Part shown: piece after piece, positions 24,692-33,251 of the stretch
Position numbering within the stretch: position 1 is the stretch's first letter
Layout of the letters: each line of letters begins with the position of its first letter
Assembly (NCBI RefSeq): GCF_020829645.1
Contig: NZ_JAIVFS010000008.1
Location: 62,001-126,000 of the forward strand
Length of the DNA stretch: 64,000 nucleotides
Source of the DNA: Nostoc mirabile CHAB5784
GTDB lineage: Bacteria > Cyanobacteriota > Cyanobacteriia > Cyanobacteriales > Nostocaceae
Direction: 5' to 3'
The notes under the pieces: model-generated
Told to the model about the DNA's origin: nothing
Database searches by the model: none
What the model saw: only the letters and a program-made list of their open reading frames with translations
Position numbers and translations under genes: made by a program

Positions 24692-26086
24692 ATGGAAAAC
24701 GATATTATCTTTGAGCCATTGAGATTCCGTAATCTCACAGTCAAAAATCGGGTTTTTCGCTCTAGTATTTCTGGAAGGTGGGATAACTATGATGGTTCAG
24801 GTACTCAAGCCCGAATCAACTGGGAAGAAAAGTTTGCTCGTGGTGGTGTAGGGGCTATTATTAGTTCCTTTGTCCCAGTCGCCATTCGGGGACGAATTAT
24901 GCCCAATTACGCCACAATTAACTGTGATGAGCGCATTCCTTTCTGGCGAAAAGTAGGAGAAAAAGTCCACGAATATGATTGTAAATTTATCTTACAATTA
25001 AGTCATTCTGGACGACAGCAGGACATTGGTGGTGTAGAAAACTTAGGGAAAAAAGCGTTAAGTTCCACCAGCCAAACTGAGCCATTCCACGGCTTTTTGT
25101 GTCAAGCAATGACACTAGCAGAAATTAAAGAAACAATCCAATACTTTGCCGATGGTGCTAGACGTGCCCGTGAAGCGGGTTTAGACGGAGTAGAACTGCA
25201 CAGTGCTAATGGATATCTTTTTAACCAATTTCTCAGTTCAGGAATTAACGACCGTCAAGATGAATATGGTGGTTCATTAGAGAATCGAGCGCGGTTTTTG
25301 CTAGATGTAATTAGAGCAATCCGTAAAGAAGTAGGCAACGACTTTCATCTACAATTCAAAATTAGTGCCGTTGATTATAACAACGCCGTCACCTTTTGGG
25401 AAAAACCAGGTAATACCATAAAAGATTCCATCCAAGTTTGTAAATGGGCAGAAGAAGCTGGGGCTGATGCCGTGCATGTGTCAACTGGTAGCTTATTTCC
25501 TCATCCACTCAATCCCATTGGTGATTTTAATTTTGATGTCATTACTAAAACCTATGACGCGATGTTGTCGAGTGGTGTTGAAACCACACGCAACTACATT
25601 TTATTCCGCAAATCATTTTTACATCCAATTTTCAATCTTTTATGGAACCGCGTGAAAAAGCAATTGCCTCCTCAGGCATTTAGTGGTGATGATGTAAAAG
25701 ACCCCAAAATCAAGCAGTTACTAATAGAGAACCAAGGCAGAAACTTACTAGATTCCAGAGAAATTAAAAAGCACGTTAATATTCCCGTATTATGTACAGG
25801 TGGTTTGCAGCAGGCTTCATATATTCGTCAGGCAATTAATGATAAGTATTGCGATGGCGTGACAATGGCTCGTACCCTAATTGCTAACAATGACCTAGTT
25901 AAATCTTTTAAAGAAGGTAAAGACCTAGCAGAGAAACCCTGTACTTATTGTAATAAATGCCTCCTGAATGTAATCGAAAACCCTTTAGGTTGTTACGAAC
26001 AGGATCGCTTTAATAGCTATGAAGAGATGATGGAAGAAGTAATGTCAGTCTTTCATCAAACTGAGTTTGCAAATTTATCTAGATAA
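24692..26086 (+). CDS. Old Yellow Enzyme-type NADH:flavin oxidoreductase
   Basis: The 464-aa protein is a TIM-barrel flavoenzyme: IFEPLRFRNLTVKNRVFRSS (residues about 6-25), FILQLSHSGRQ (about 101-111, with the active-site-type His), DGVELHSANGYLFNQFLS (about 168-185), QDEYGGSLENRARFLLD and VLCTGG near 370. It should reduce activated alkenes with NAD(P)H and FMN. Near the C-terminus, cysteines at 417, 420, 423 and 434 form a CX2CX2CX10C set, suggestive of an iron-sulfur site as in dienoyl-CoA-reductase relatives. I choose the ATG at 24692 (behind AGAGGAA) over an upstream in-frame ATG. It is the first gene of the run. Confidence 0.87.
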   Translation: MENDIIFEPLRFRNLTVKNRVFRSSISGRWDNYDGSGTQARINWEEKFARGGVGAIISSFVPVAIRGRIMPNYATINCDERIPFWRKVGEKVHEYDCKFILQLSHSGRQQDIGGVENLGKKALSSTSQTEPFHGFLCQAMTLAEIKETIQYFADGARRAREAGLDGVELHSANGYLFNQFLSSGINDRQDEYGGSLENRARFLLDVIRAIRKEVGNDFHLQFKISAVDYNNAVTFWEKPGNTIKDSIQVCKWAEEAGADAVHVSTGSLFPHPLNPIGDFNFDVITKTYDAMLSSGVETTRNYILFRKSFLHPIFNLLWNRVKKQLPPQAFSGDDVKDPKIKQLLIENQGRNLLDSREIKKHVNIPVLCTGGLQQASYIRQAINDKYCDGVTMARTLIANNDLVKSFKEGKDLAEKPCTYCNKCLLNVIENPLGCYEQDRFNSYEEMMEEVMSVFHQTEFANLSR

Positions 26087-26152
26087 ATTTGCGATGGGTA
26101 TCACATTGATAATTTCGCTTACAAATAATCTCGACAATATAGGGAGTGTTTC

Positions 26153-27628
26153 ATGACTGAACAAACTAACCCTACCCTACTTTCTACCCCACACAAGGGA
26201 ATAAAGGGCATCTTCAAGCGGATTTGGGTTGTGATTGTGGGTGTTGTAGCAGTAGCAGTCTTTTTATTGTGGCCTGTTTTGTCCAACTCCCCAGTAGATT
26301 ATGCTGACATTGAAAACCACTTTAAATATGGTTCAATCGGCAGCGAACCCATCAATGGCATTCCTTACTGGATTTGGAAAGTTTTACCAGAATTATTTCC
26401 AGATAAATTACCTGGAAAAGGTTATACTTCTCTGGGATTTATCAAAGAACCTGACAAAGATTTACCTATAGGTTTTTCGCAACGGAGAGTCTTTATTGAT
26501 CGAGTTGGGTTGAATTGTGCTGTATGTCATACAGGGACGCTGCGAAATACCCCTAATAGTGAACATCAAGTCATCACCACGATGCCTGCTAATGTGCTTA
26601 ATTTGCAGGGATACATCAAATTCTTGTCAGCAGTTGGTGTAGATGAGCGTTTTACTGCTAACCGGATGTTGCCAGAAATTGAGAAAATCAGTGGCGGTCT
26701 GAATCCTGTTGAAAAATTACTTTATCGCTTCATTGCAATTCCCCAAACTAGAGATGCGCTAATTAATCAGGCATATCGACTTAAGTTTGTTGAAGAACAG
26801 CCAGATTGGGGCCCAGGAAGAGTAGATACTTTTAATCCTTATAAAGCAATTCAATTCCATTTCCCAATGGATAAATTGCGTCAGGATGAACTGATTGGTA
26901 CTTCTGATTTCCCCTCAGTTTGGAACCAAAAACCGCGCGAGGGATTGCAATTACATTGGGATGGTAACAATAGTTCCGTTGATGAACGTAATAAGAGTGC
27001 AGCTTTAGGCGCTGGAGTCACACCCACAACAATCGATTTGCCTCGGATTCAGCGAGTTGCTGATTGGCTGTGGGAACTACCACCACCAAAATATCCCTAT
27101 GAAGTTAACGAAACTTTAGCGACCAGAGGAAAACCACTTTTTGAAAGTAATTGTGCTAGCTGTCACGCTTTTGGTGGTGCATATACAGGCAAAGTTATAC
27201 CAATTCAAGAAATTGGTACAGACCCTCATCGTCTCGACTCATATACCTACGAAACGATGTCTAACCAAAATACTTTGTATGCAGGTTATCCGTGGCGGTT
27301 TAAGAATTTCCGCAAAACTAATGGATATGCCAATATGCCCCTTGATGGTGTTTGGTTACGCGGCCCTTATTTGCACAATGGTTCAGTCCCCACCTTACGG
27401 GATTTACTAGAAAAACCAGAAAATAGACCAAAAGAATTCTATCGTGGCTATGACGTTATCGACAGAGCAAAAGTTGGTTTTGTATCTGATGTAGGTGAAG
27501 AAAACGGTAAGAAATACTTTAAGTTCGATACAACACAACCTGGAAATAGTAACAGTGGCCACTTATACGGTACTGATCTTCCCACAGAAGATAAAGATGC
27601 ACTAGTTGAGTACATGAAGAAACTTTAA
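26153..27628 (+). CDS. membrane-anchored diheme cytochrome c
   Basis: The 491-aa protein has a short cytosolic start, one membrane helix (about residues 23-43) and a large exported domain with CAVCH at 122-126 and CASCHAFGG at 334-342. Conserved pieces include HFKYGSIGSE, GIPYWIWKVLPELFPDKLPG and NGYANMPLDGVWLRGPYLHN. The late part (PYLHNGS, DLL..PENRP, FYRGYDV) is shared with diheme peroxidase-like cytochromes. It is a close paralog of the protein at 28141. It lies 66 bp after the OYE gene, and 11 bp separate it from the 4-TM gene. A role in electron transfer or peroxide handling with the lipoxygenase is inferred. Confidence 0.83.
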   Translation: MTEQTNPTLLSTPHKGIKGIFKRIWVVIVGVVAVAVFLLWPVLSNSPVDYADIENHFKYGSIGSEPINGIPYWIWKVLPELFPDKLPGKGYTSLGFIKEPDKDLPIGFSQRRVFIDRVGLNCAVCHTGTLRNTPNSEHQVITTMPANVLNLQGYIKFLSAVGVDERFTANRMLPEIEKISGGLNPVEKLLYRFIAIPQTRDALINQAYRLKFVEEQPDWGPGRVDTFNPYKAIQFHFPMDKLRQDELIGTSDFPSVWNQKPREGLQLHWDGNNSSVDERNKSAALGAGVTPTTIDLPRIQRVADWLWELPPPKYPYEVNETLATRGKPLFESNCASCHAFGGAYTGKVIPIQEIGTDPHRLDSYTYETMSNQNTLYAGYPWRFKNFRKTNGYANMPLDGVWLRGPYLHNGSVPTLRDLLEKPENRPKEFYRGYDVIDRAKVGFVSDVGEENGKKYFKFDTTQPGNSNSGHLYGTDLPTEDKDALVEYMKKL

Positions 27629-27639
27629 AAGGAGAAAAA

Positions 27640-28065
27640 ATGAATAGTTACGCTAAATGGTTTAGTCGCGTTACTTGGCTCGGCATTATCGTTAATATGT
27701 TTTTTGTTATTCCCTCTTGCTTCTTTCCAGAGCTAATGCTGACGTTCCTTCACATGCATATACCAGTGCCAATTATCTGGGTTCGTGCTGCGGGAATGCT
27801 GTTATTTATTATTAGTGCATTTTATATCCCTGGAGCAATTGACCCGTACCGATATCAGGCAACAGCATGGATATCAATATTTCCTTCAAGAGCTTTTGGA
27901 TCGACATTTTTTATTTTTGCAGTGCTTTTCTTTGCTCAAGATAAAGGATTTTTATCTATTGCTTTTGTAGACTTGTTTTTTGGATTAGCGGAAGTAATTC
28001 TTCTGACACTAGCAATGCGTGATCAAAATGCAATTGCTGCAACTCCAGTGAAGCAATTCTCCTAA
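27640..28065 (+). CDS. small four-helix membrane protein
   Basis: The 141-aa protein shows four hydrophobic segments (about residues 12-32, 45-62, 82-98 and 104-124) and a short polar C-terminus. I do not recognise the family. A good Shine-Dalgarno AAAGGAG precedes the ATG. It is placed tightly between two paralogous diheme cytochromes (11 bp after the first, 75 bp before the second), suggesting a membrane partner, perhaps a quinone- or complex-anchoring subunit. That is inference from position only. Confidence 0.7.
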   Translation: MNSYAKWFSRVTWLGIIVNMFFVIPSCFFPELMLTFLHMHIPVPIIWVRAAGMLLFIISAFYIPGAIDPYRYQATAWISIFPSRAFGSTFFIFAVLFFAQDKGFLSIAFVDLFFGLAEVILLTLAMRDQNAIAATPVKQFS

Positions 28066-28140
28066 TTTTATCCCTAGTCTAGTGTGGGTATATTGCCTGC
28101 ACTACAAACAGATTCTTCTGTAAAGGAGCAAGAGAGTGCC

Positions 28141-29574
28141 ATGACAATACTCAAAGATAAAATAGGTAGGGTAATCACAAGCATTGTTTTAGTTGTGATC
28201 CTTTTAGTTGGTGTAGTTGGGTATGTGGGATGGTACAACCTTTTTCGAGAGGTTCCCACATATTATGAGTCGCCTGAAGAACATTTTAAATATGGTTCTA
28301 TTGGCACAGAAGAAGCACAAGGTGTTCCCTATTGGATTTGGATGGTACTACCACGAATATTTCCTGATAAGTTACCACGCCCAGGTGGTTACACTTCCTT
28401 GGGAATAACATGGGAAGAGGGTAAAGAAATGCCAGTTGGGTTTACGAAAAAAACCATTGGCTTCCCTCGTGTCGGTATAACTTGCGCTGTTTGCCATACC
28501 GCCACCTATAGAAAAACAGAGAAAGATAAACCCACAATTGTGGCCGCAGCCCCTGCCAGTAAGTTTGATTCACAAGGTTATTTACGATTTTTGAGTGCAA
28601 GTGCTGGTGATCCCAGATTTACAGCAGATTATATCCTTGATGAAATCAAATATAGTTATCGGCTTTCCTGGTTGGAAAACCTACTTTATCGCTATGTGCT
28701 AATTCCTCAAACTAAGAAAGCGCTGCTGCAACAAAAAGAAGACTATAGTTGGACAGATTCCCGTCCTAATTGGGGGCCTGGTCGAATTGACCCTTTTAAT
28801 CCAGTTAAATTCAATACTTTAAAGTTGCCCAAAGATAATACTATTGGCAACTCTGATATGATGCCTCTTTGGAATCAAAAGATGCATAAAGGGTTTGCTC
28901 TACATTGGGATGGGTTAGAAACTTCACTGACAGAAACTGTTCAAACTGGAGCAATTGGTGACGGCGCTACCAAAAAATCACTTCCTGTAGCTGATTTACA
29001 ACGGGTAGAAGATTTTATTCAAGAACTACCACCTCCCAAATATCCATTTGCTATTGATGAGCAAGTGGCTGCAAAAGGAAGTCAAATTTTTGTTAATACT
29101 TGTGCATCTTGTCACGCTTTTGGTGGGGAAAGAACAGGTACTGTCATTCCTGTGGAAGAAGTGGGAACTGACCGCCATCGGTTAGATATGTGGACGCAGG
29201 AAGGAGCAGATACCTACAATCATTTTGGTGATGGCTACCCTTGGGATTTTAAAAACTTACGCAAAACTAATGGGTATGTATCTGTTTCTCTAGATGGTTT
29301 GTGGTTAAGAGCGCCATATTTACATAATGGTTCAGTCCCATCTCTACAAGATTTGTTAGAAAAACCAGAAAATCGTCCTCAGGTTTTCTATCGGGGATAT
29401 GATGTTTACGACCCGAAAAAAGTTGGCTTTATTACTGAGGGAGATGAAGCCAAGGCTGTAGGTTTTAAGTACGATACAACCGTAACTGCTAATTCAAATC
29501 AGGGGCATGTTTATGGAACTGATTTATCTGGTGAGGATAAAAAAGCCTTGATTGAATATCTGAAAGCTATGTAG
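28141..29574 (+). CDS. membrane-anchored diheme cytochrome c, paralog of the one at 26153
   Basis: The 477-aa protein has one N-terminal membrane helix (about residues 11-31) and two heme sites, CAVCH at 115-119 and CASCHAFGG at 321-329. It shares HFKYGSIG, YWIW.VLPRIFPDKLP, PNWGPGR, RKTNGY and PYLHNGS with the upstream paralog, so the pair arose by duplication. I place the start at the ATG at 28141, behind AAAGGAGCAAGAG. The open frame extends 19 codons further up without signal features. It precedes the lipoxygenase gene by about 300 bp. Confidence 0.85.
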   Translation: MTILKDKIGRVITSIVLVVILLVGVVGYVGWYNLFREVPTYYESPEEHFKYGSIGTEEAQGVPYWIWMVLPRIFPDKLPRPGGYTSLGITWEEGKEMPVGFTKKTIGFPRVGITCAVCHTATYRKTEKDKPTIVAAAPASKFDSQGYLRFLSASAGDPRFTADYILDEIKYSYRLSWLENLLYRYVLIPQTKKALLQQKEDYSWTDSRPNWGPGRIDPFNPVKFNTLKLPKDNTIGNSDMMPLWNQKMHKGFALHWDGLETSLTETVQTGAIGDGATKKSLPVADLQRVEDFIQELPPPKYPFAIDEQVAAKGSQIFVNTCASCHAFGGERTGTVIPVEEVGTDRHRLDMWTQEGADTYNHFGDGYPWDFKNLRKTNGYVSVSLDGLWLRAPYLHNGSVPSLQDLLEKPENRPQVFYRGYDVYDPKKVGFITEGDEAKAVGFKYDTTVTANSNQGHVYGTDLSGEDKKALIEYLKAM

Positions 29575-29882
29575 TGAAAGTAGTTGCTAAACCTTCTATG
29601 GTTTAGCAACTTATGAAGTTAATCATTTACCGAAGAAGAATTCAGTCCTTCTGGAGCCAGAATCCAGCTTGGGGATTCTGAATGATAAAGCGAATGAATG
29701 TTGGTTTAGAGCAAGCGATTTTAAACGCGCGTGAACAAAGAAAAATATCCACACTTCGACTGCGCTCAGTGACCACATTTGAAACCCCTGACTTGACAGA
29801 GTTAGGGTATTCTGAATTCTGAATTCTGAATTCAGCAGGACTTCTCATTAGCAAATCATAAAAACCGGAATTGGAGATAATC
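29575..29882. other. spacer between cytochrome and lipoxygenase genes
   Basis: Contains three heptamers ATTCTGA (about 29814-29833) and a ribosome binding site GGAG at 29872. No terminator is clear, so read-through from the cytochrome gene is possible, or the lipoxygenase may have its own promoter here. Confidence 0.45.
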
Positions 29883-31523
29883 ATGAAACCATACTTACCG
29901 CAGAACGATCCAAATGGGAATTATCGAGCAAGTTGGCTGGATAAAAATCGAGAAGAGTACAATTTTAATTATGATTATCTGGCTCCTTTACCAGTAATTG
30001 ATAAAGTGCCTCACAAGGAAATATTTTCAGCAGAATATACTGCTAAACGCTTGGCAAGTATGGCAACTCTCGCACCAAATATGTTGGCTGCTAAAGCCAG
30101 AAATTTCTTAGACCCGCTAGATGAGTTGGAAGAATATGAAGACCTTTTGGCACTACTACCAAAACCCGATGTCATAAAAAATTACAAAACAGACTCGTGT
30201 TTTGCCGAACAACGACTCTCTGGAGCGAACCCATTAGCTATCCGAAGAATTGATGTATTACCTGATAATTTTGCTGTAACTGATTACCATTTTCAGAAGG
30301 TTGCAGGTGCAGAATTTACTTTGGAAAAGGCACTCAAGGAAGGCAAGCTGTATTTTTTAGATTACCCTTTGCTATCTGATATTCAAGGTGGTGTCTACAA
30401 TAATGTTAAAAAGTACCTTCCCAAGCCGCAAGCTCTATTTTACTGGCAAAGTAATGAGAGTTCTAATGGTGGTTCTCTAGTGCCTGTTGCTATCCAGATT
30501 AATCATGACTCTGGCGCAAATAGCGTGATTTATACACCAGATGACCCCCATTTAGATTGGTTTTTGGCAAAAACCTGCGTCCAAATTGCTGATGGCAACC
30601 ATCAAGAATTGGGTAGTCATTTTGCTTATACCCATGCAGTTATGGCTCCCTTTGCAATTGTAACTGCGCGGCAATTAGCAGAAAACCATCCTATCGCCTT
30701 ACTATTAAAACCTCATTTCCGTTTCATGCTATTTGATAACGATTTGGGACGCACTCAGTTTTTACAGCCTGGAGGCCCAGTTGATGAGTTTATGGCAGGT
30801 TCATTGGCGGAGTCTGTTGGATTTGTAGCGAAGGTTTATGAAGAATGGAGTATAGAAAAGTTTACTTTCCCTCGGTTAATAAAAAGTCGTCAAACAGATG
30901 ACCCAGCAATTTTGCCGCACTTTCCTTTCCGGGACGATGGCATATTAATCTGGAATGCTATCGAAAAGTTTGTGGCTGAATACTTGCAACTCTATTATAA
31001 GACTTCACAGGATCTCATTGATGACTATGAATTGCAAAATTGGGCTAGGGAATTAGTCGCCCAAGATGGTGGTAGAGTCAAGGGAATGCCAGCCAAGATT
31101 GAGACTCTAGAACAACTGATTGAAATCATTAGTGTAGTGGTCTTCACTTGCGCTCCTCTGCACTCTGCTTTGAATTTTTCTCAGTACGAATATATGGCTT
31201 TCGTACCCAATATGCCCTATGCAGCCTACCACCCAATTCCAGAAACTAAGGGTGTGGATTTGGAAACTATCATGAAGATACTTCCCCCTTTTAAACAAGC
31301 TGCCGATCAGGTAATGTGGACTGAGATTTTAACATCTTTCCATTATGACAAATTGGGTTTTTATGATGAGGAGTTTGCTGATCCATTGGCGCAGGAAATT
31401 GTGGTGCAATTCCAACATAATTTGCATGAAATAGAACGGCAAATAGACATCAGAAATCAAACTCGTCCCATACCTTACAACTACCTCAAGCCTTCGCAAA
31501 TTATTAACAGCATCAATACTTAA
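29883..31523 (+). CDS. lipoxygenase (non-heme iron dioxygenase of polyunsaturated fatty acids)
   Basis: The 546-aa protein is a bacterial single-domain lipoxygenase without the N-terminal PLAT domain. Iron-ligand motifs are HQELGSHFAYTHAV (ligands His246 and His251) and LHSALNFSQY (His426 and Asn430). Other family marks are FAEQRLSGANP (about 107-117) and FLQPGGPVDEFMAGS. The usual last residue is Ile, whose carboxylate binds iron. Here the end is PSQIINSINT, so the terminal residue is Thr. It should add oxygen to linoleate- or linolenate-type lipids to form hydroperoxides. Start: the ATG at 29883 has GGAG just upstream. Two cytochrome genes and an OYE precede it; ABM and reductase genes follow. 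Confidence 0.92.
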   Translation: MKPYLPQNDPNGNYRASWLDKNREEYNFNYDYLAPLPVIDKVPHKEIFSAEYTAKRLASMATLAPNMLAAKARNFLDPLDELEEYEDLLALLPKPDVIKNYKTDSCFAEQRLSGANPLAIRRIDVLPDNFAVTDYHFQKVAGAEFTLEKALKEGKLYFLDYPLLSDIQGGVYNNVKKYLPKPQALFYWQSNESSNGGSLVPVAIQINHDSGANSVIYTPDDPHLDWFLAKTCVQIADGNHQELGSHFAYTHAVMAPFAIVTARQLAENHPIALLLKPHFRFMLFDNDLGRTQFLQPGGPVDEFMAGSLAESVGFVAKVYEEWSIEKFTFPRLIKSRQTDDPAILPHFPFRDDGILIWNAIEKFVAEYLQLYYKTSQDLIDDYELQNWARELVAQDGGRVKGMPAKIETLEQLIEIISVVVFTCAPLHSALNFSQYEYMAFVPNMPYAAYHPIPETKGVDLETIMKILPPFKQAADQVMWTEILTSFHYDKLGFYDEEFADPLAQEIVVQFQHNLHEIERQIDIRNQTRPIPYNYLKPSQIINSINT

Positions 31524-31551
31524 GTTAGTTTACCAAAAAAGAGGAATAACA

Positions 31552-31860
31552 ATGTCAAATCAGCAAGTAACTGTCACGGCTCGACTAAAAGTCAAGCCAG
31601 GTTTGGAGAACGAATTTAAGCAGGAATTTCAAGCCGTAATAGCTCTCACCCTCAAAGAAGAAGGTTGTATTAATTACGATTTACATCAATCTGTTGAAGA
31701 TCCATCTTTGTTTCTATTACATGAAAATTGGGTCAGCCAGGACATTTTAGCTCAACACCTAGAGCAGCCGTATATTAAAGGTTTGGGGGAAAAAGCAGGA
31801 CGATTTTTGGTTGACCCACCTGATGTCAGGTTATGGCAGCAGATTGCGAACAATTCCTAG
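31552..31860 (+). CDS. antibiotic biosynthesis monooxygenase (ABM) domain protein
   Basis: The 102-aa protein is a single ABM ferredoxin-like domain: VTARLKVKPGLENEFKQEF (residues about 7-25), EEGCINYDLHQS (about 36-47), FLLHENWVSQDILAQHL (about 53-69). Relatives include YgiN-type quinol monooxygenases and heme-free oxygenases, usually dimeric, though some only bind ligands. GAGGAA precedes the ATG. It sits 28 bp after the lipoxygenase and 12 bp before the reductase gene, so it belongs to the same transcript. It may act on a lipoxygenase product or a quinone; not shown. Confidence 0.85.
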   Translation: MSNQQVTVTARLKVKPGLENEFKQEFQAVIALTLKEEGCINYDLHQSVEDPSLFLLHENWVSQDILAQHLEQPYIKGLGEKAGRFLVDPPDVRLWQQIANNS

Positions 31861-31872
31861 CTGGTGATAATA

Positions 31873-32925
31873 ATGACATCAAGGGTGTTATTGTATGGTG
31901 CAACTGGCTATGCTGGAAAACTAATTGCTACATCAGCTAAAAATAACGGACTAGAATTAATTTTGGCTGGACGTAATCAAAGTTTACTGGCAGCAGTAGC
32001 CAATGAATTAAGTTTGGACTTTCGGGTTTTTGGCTTAGATGATCCGCAGGCGATCGCTCGCTCTCTTGAGGATATAATTGCTGTCATCAACTGCTCCGGC
32101 CCTTTTTCCAAAACCTCAAAGCCACTTGTCGATGCCTGCCTCCAAACTAAAACTCACTATTTAGACATAGCTGGCGAAGTACCTGAATTTCAGGCACTAC
32201 AGGCACGAGATACTGAGGCTAAAAGTGCAGGGATAATGCTTCTCCCTGGTGTAGGATTTGGGGTTGTCCCTACTGATTGTGTAGCTGCTTACCTCAAAGA
32301 TAAGTTAGCGATGGCAACACGACTGATTTTAGTCTATGAAACAGTAGGGGGTGTATCTCAAGGAACGGCAAATACTGTACTGCCAACTTTACATCACATC
32401 GGGGTAGTTCGAGAAGCAGGTAAGCTCATCCCATCTCGACCAGCATGGAAAAAGCGTAAAATTGATTTTGGTTATGGGCCGGTAACAGCAGTAACAAACC
32501 CTTGGCGTGCTGATATTATCACTGCGTTCCAGACTACGGGTATTCCCAATATCGAGGTTTATACCGTATTTCCTAATCCTGTGCGCTTCCTGATGGAGTC
32601 GAGTCAGTATTTGGGATGGTTATTTAACTCGTTTTTATTCCAAAGTGCTTTAGCAAGTCTAATTAAAACTCTACCGACTGGGCCAACGGCAGCAGAACGA
32701 GCCAAGGGTCAAGTTAGAGTAATTGGTTTTGCCGAGGATGAAACTGGTCAACAAGTAACTGCAAAGCTCTTAGGGCCAGAGGCATACGATTTTACCGCAT
32801 TAGCTGCTGTAGCAGTTATCAAACGGGTGATTAAAGGCGAAGTTAAGGTAGGATTCCAGACTCCTGCATCCGTATATGGGGCAGATTTTGTGCTTGAGAT
32901 TCCGGGAGTTATAGGCTTCAACTAA
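31873..32925 (+). CDS. saccharopine-dehydrogenase-like NAD(P)-binding reductase
   Basis: The 350-aa protein has an N-terminal Rossmann domain RVLLYGATGYAGKLIA (residues about 4-19), LILAGRNQSLL (about 28-38), and AVINCSGPFSKTSKPLVDAC (about 70-89), HYLDIAGE (about 95-102). This is the saccharopine dehydrogenase-like/trans-acting enoyl reductase family, whose members reduce enoyl or keto groups in lipid and polyketide pathways. Lysine metabolism is unlikely here. ATG 31873 is preferred over GTG 31864. It is last in the run, and a strong terminator follows 12 bp later. It may reduce the oxygenated lipid, by inference from context. Confidence 0.85.
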   Translation: MTSRVLLYGATGYAGKLIATSAKNNGLELILAGRNQSLLAAVANELSLDFRVFGLDDPQAIARSLEDIIAVINCSGPFSKTSKPLVDACLQTKTHYLDIAGEVPEFQALQARDTEAKSAGIMLLPGVGFGVVPTDCVAAYLKDKLAMATRLILVYETVGGVSQGTANTVLPTLHHIGVVREAGKLIPSRPAWKKRKIDFGYGPVTAVTNPWRADIITAFQTTGIPNIEVYTVFPNPVRFLMESSQYLGWLFNSFLFQSALASLIKTLPTGPTAAERAKGQVRVIGFAEDETGQQVTAKLLGPEAYDFTALAAVAVIKRVIKGEVKVGFQTPASVYGADFVLEIPGVIGFN

Positions 32926-32937
32926 GGATATAAAAGA

Positions 32938-32983
32938 AAGCCGGGTTTTTTAGGCTTGATAGCGAAAAAACCTGGCTTTTTTT
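32938..32983 (+). terminator. strong rho-independent terminator of the lipoxygenase cluster
   Basis: A stem AAGCCGGGTTTTTT/AAAAAACCTGGCTT, with one G-T type mismatch, is followed by a T run. It lies 12 bp after the reductase stop and closes the OYE-to-reductase gene run. Confidence 0.9.
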
Positions 32984-33088
32984 GCATCTATATGCTTTGA
33001 AAAATGTAGCGATCGGGTTGGCTGGTGGGATTGCCCAGCTATGGTAACGAGGTACTGGCTCGTTCAGTTCTGAATCCACACCCTGAAC

Positions 33089-33224
33089 CAATACTGCGTA
33101 GGTTTTGAGTCGATCCCCCCAACCCCCCTTAAAAAGGCTTGCTCAAAATGCCTTATTTTCCCCCTTTTTAAGGGGGACTAAGGGGGATCTCCAATGACTA
33201 TGCACCAAAACCCGAGCAGTATTG
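33089..33224. mobile_element. 136-bp MITE with CAATACTGC ends and 10-bp target duplication
   Basis: The ends are CAATACTGCGTAGGTTTTG and the complement of CAAAACCCGAGCAGTATTG. The next inner blocks are GATCCCCC and GGGGGATC. It is flanked on both sides by CACCCTGAAC (33079-33088 and 33225-33234), a perfect 10-bp direct repeat that would be the target duplication. It has no coding capacity. Confidence 0.85.
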
Positions 33225-33251
33225 CACCCTGAACTTGCTAATTTGGCATGA

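Noticed and set aside
31873..32925. Lysine-pathway saccharopine dehydrogenase
   Set aside because: Only the Rossmann part and general fold fit; the lipoxygenase context points to a lipid reductase relative.
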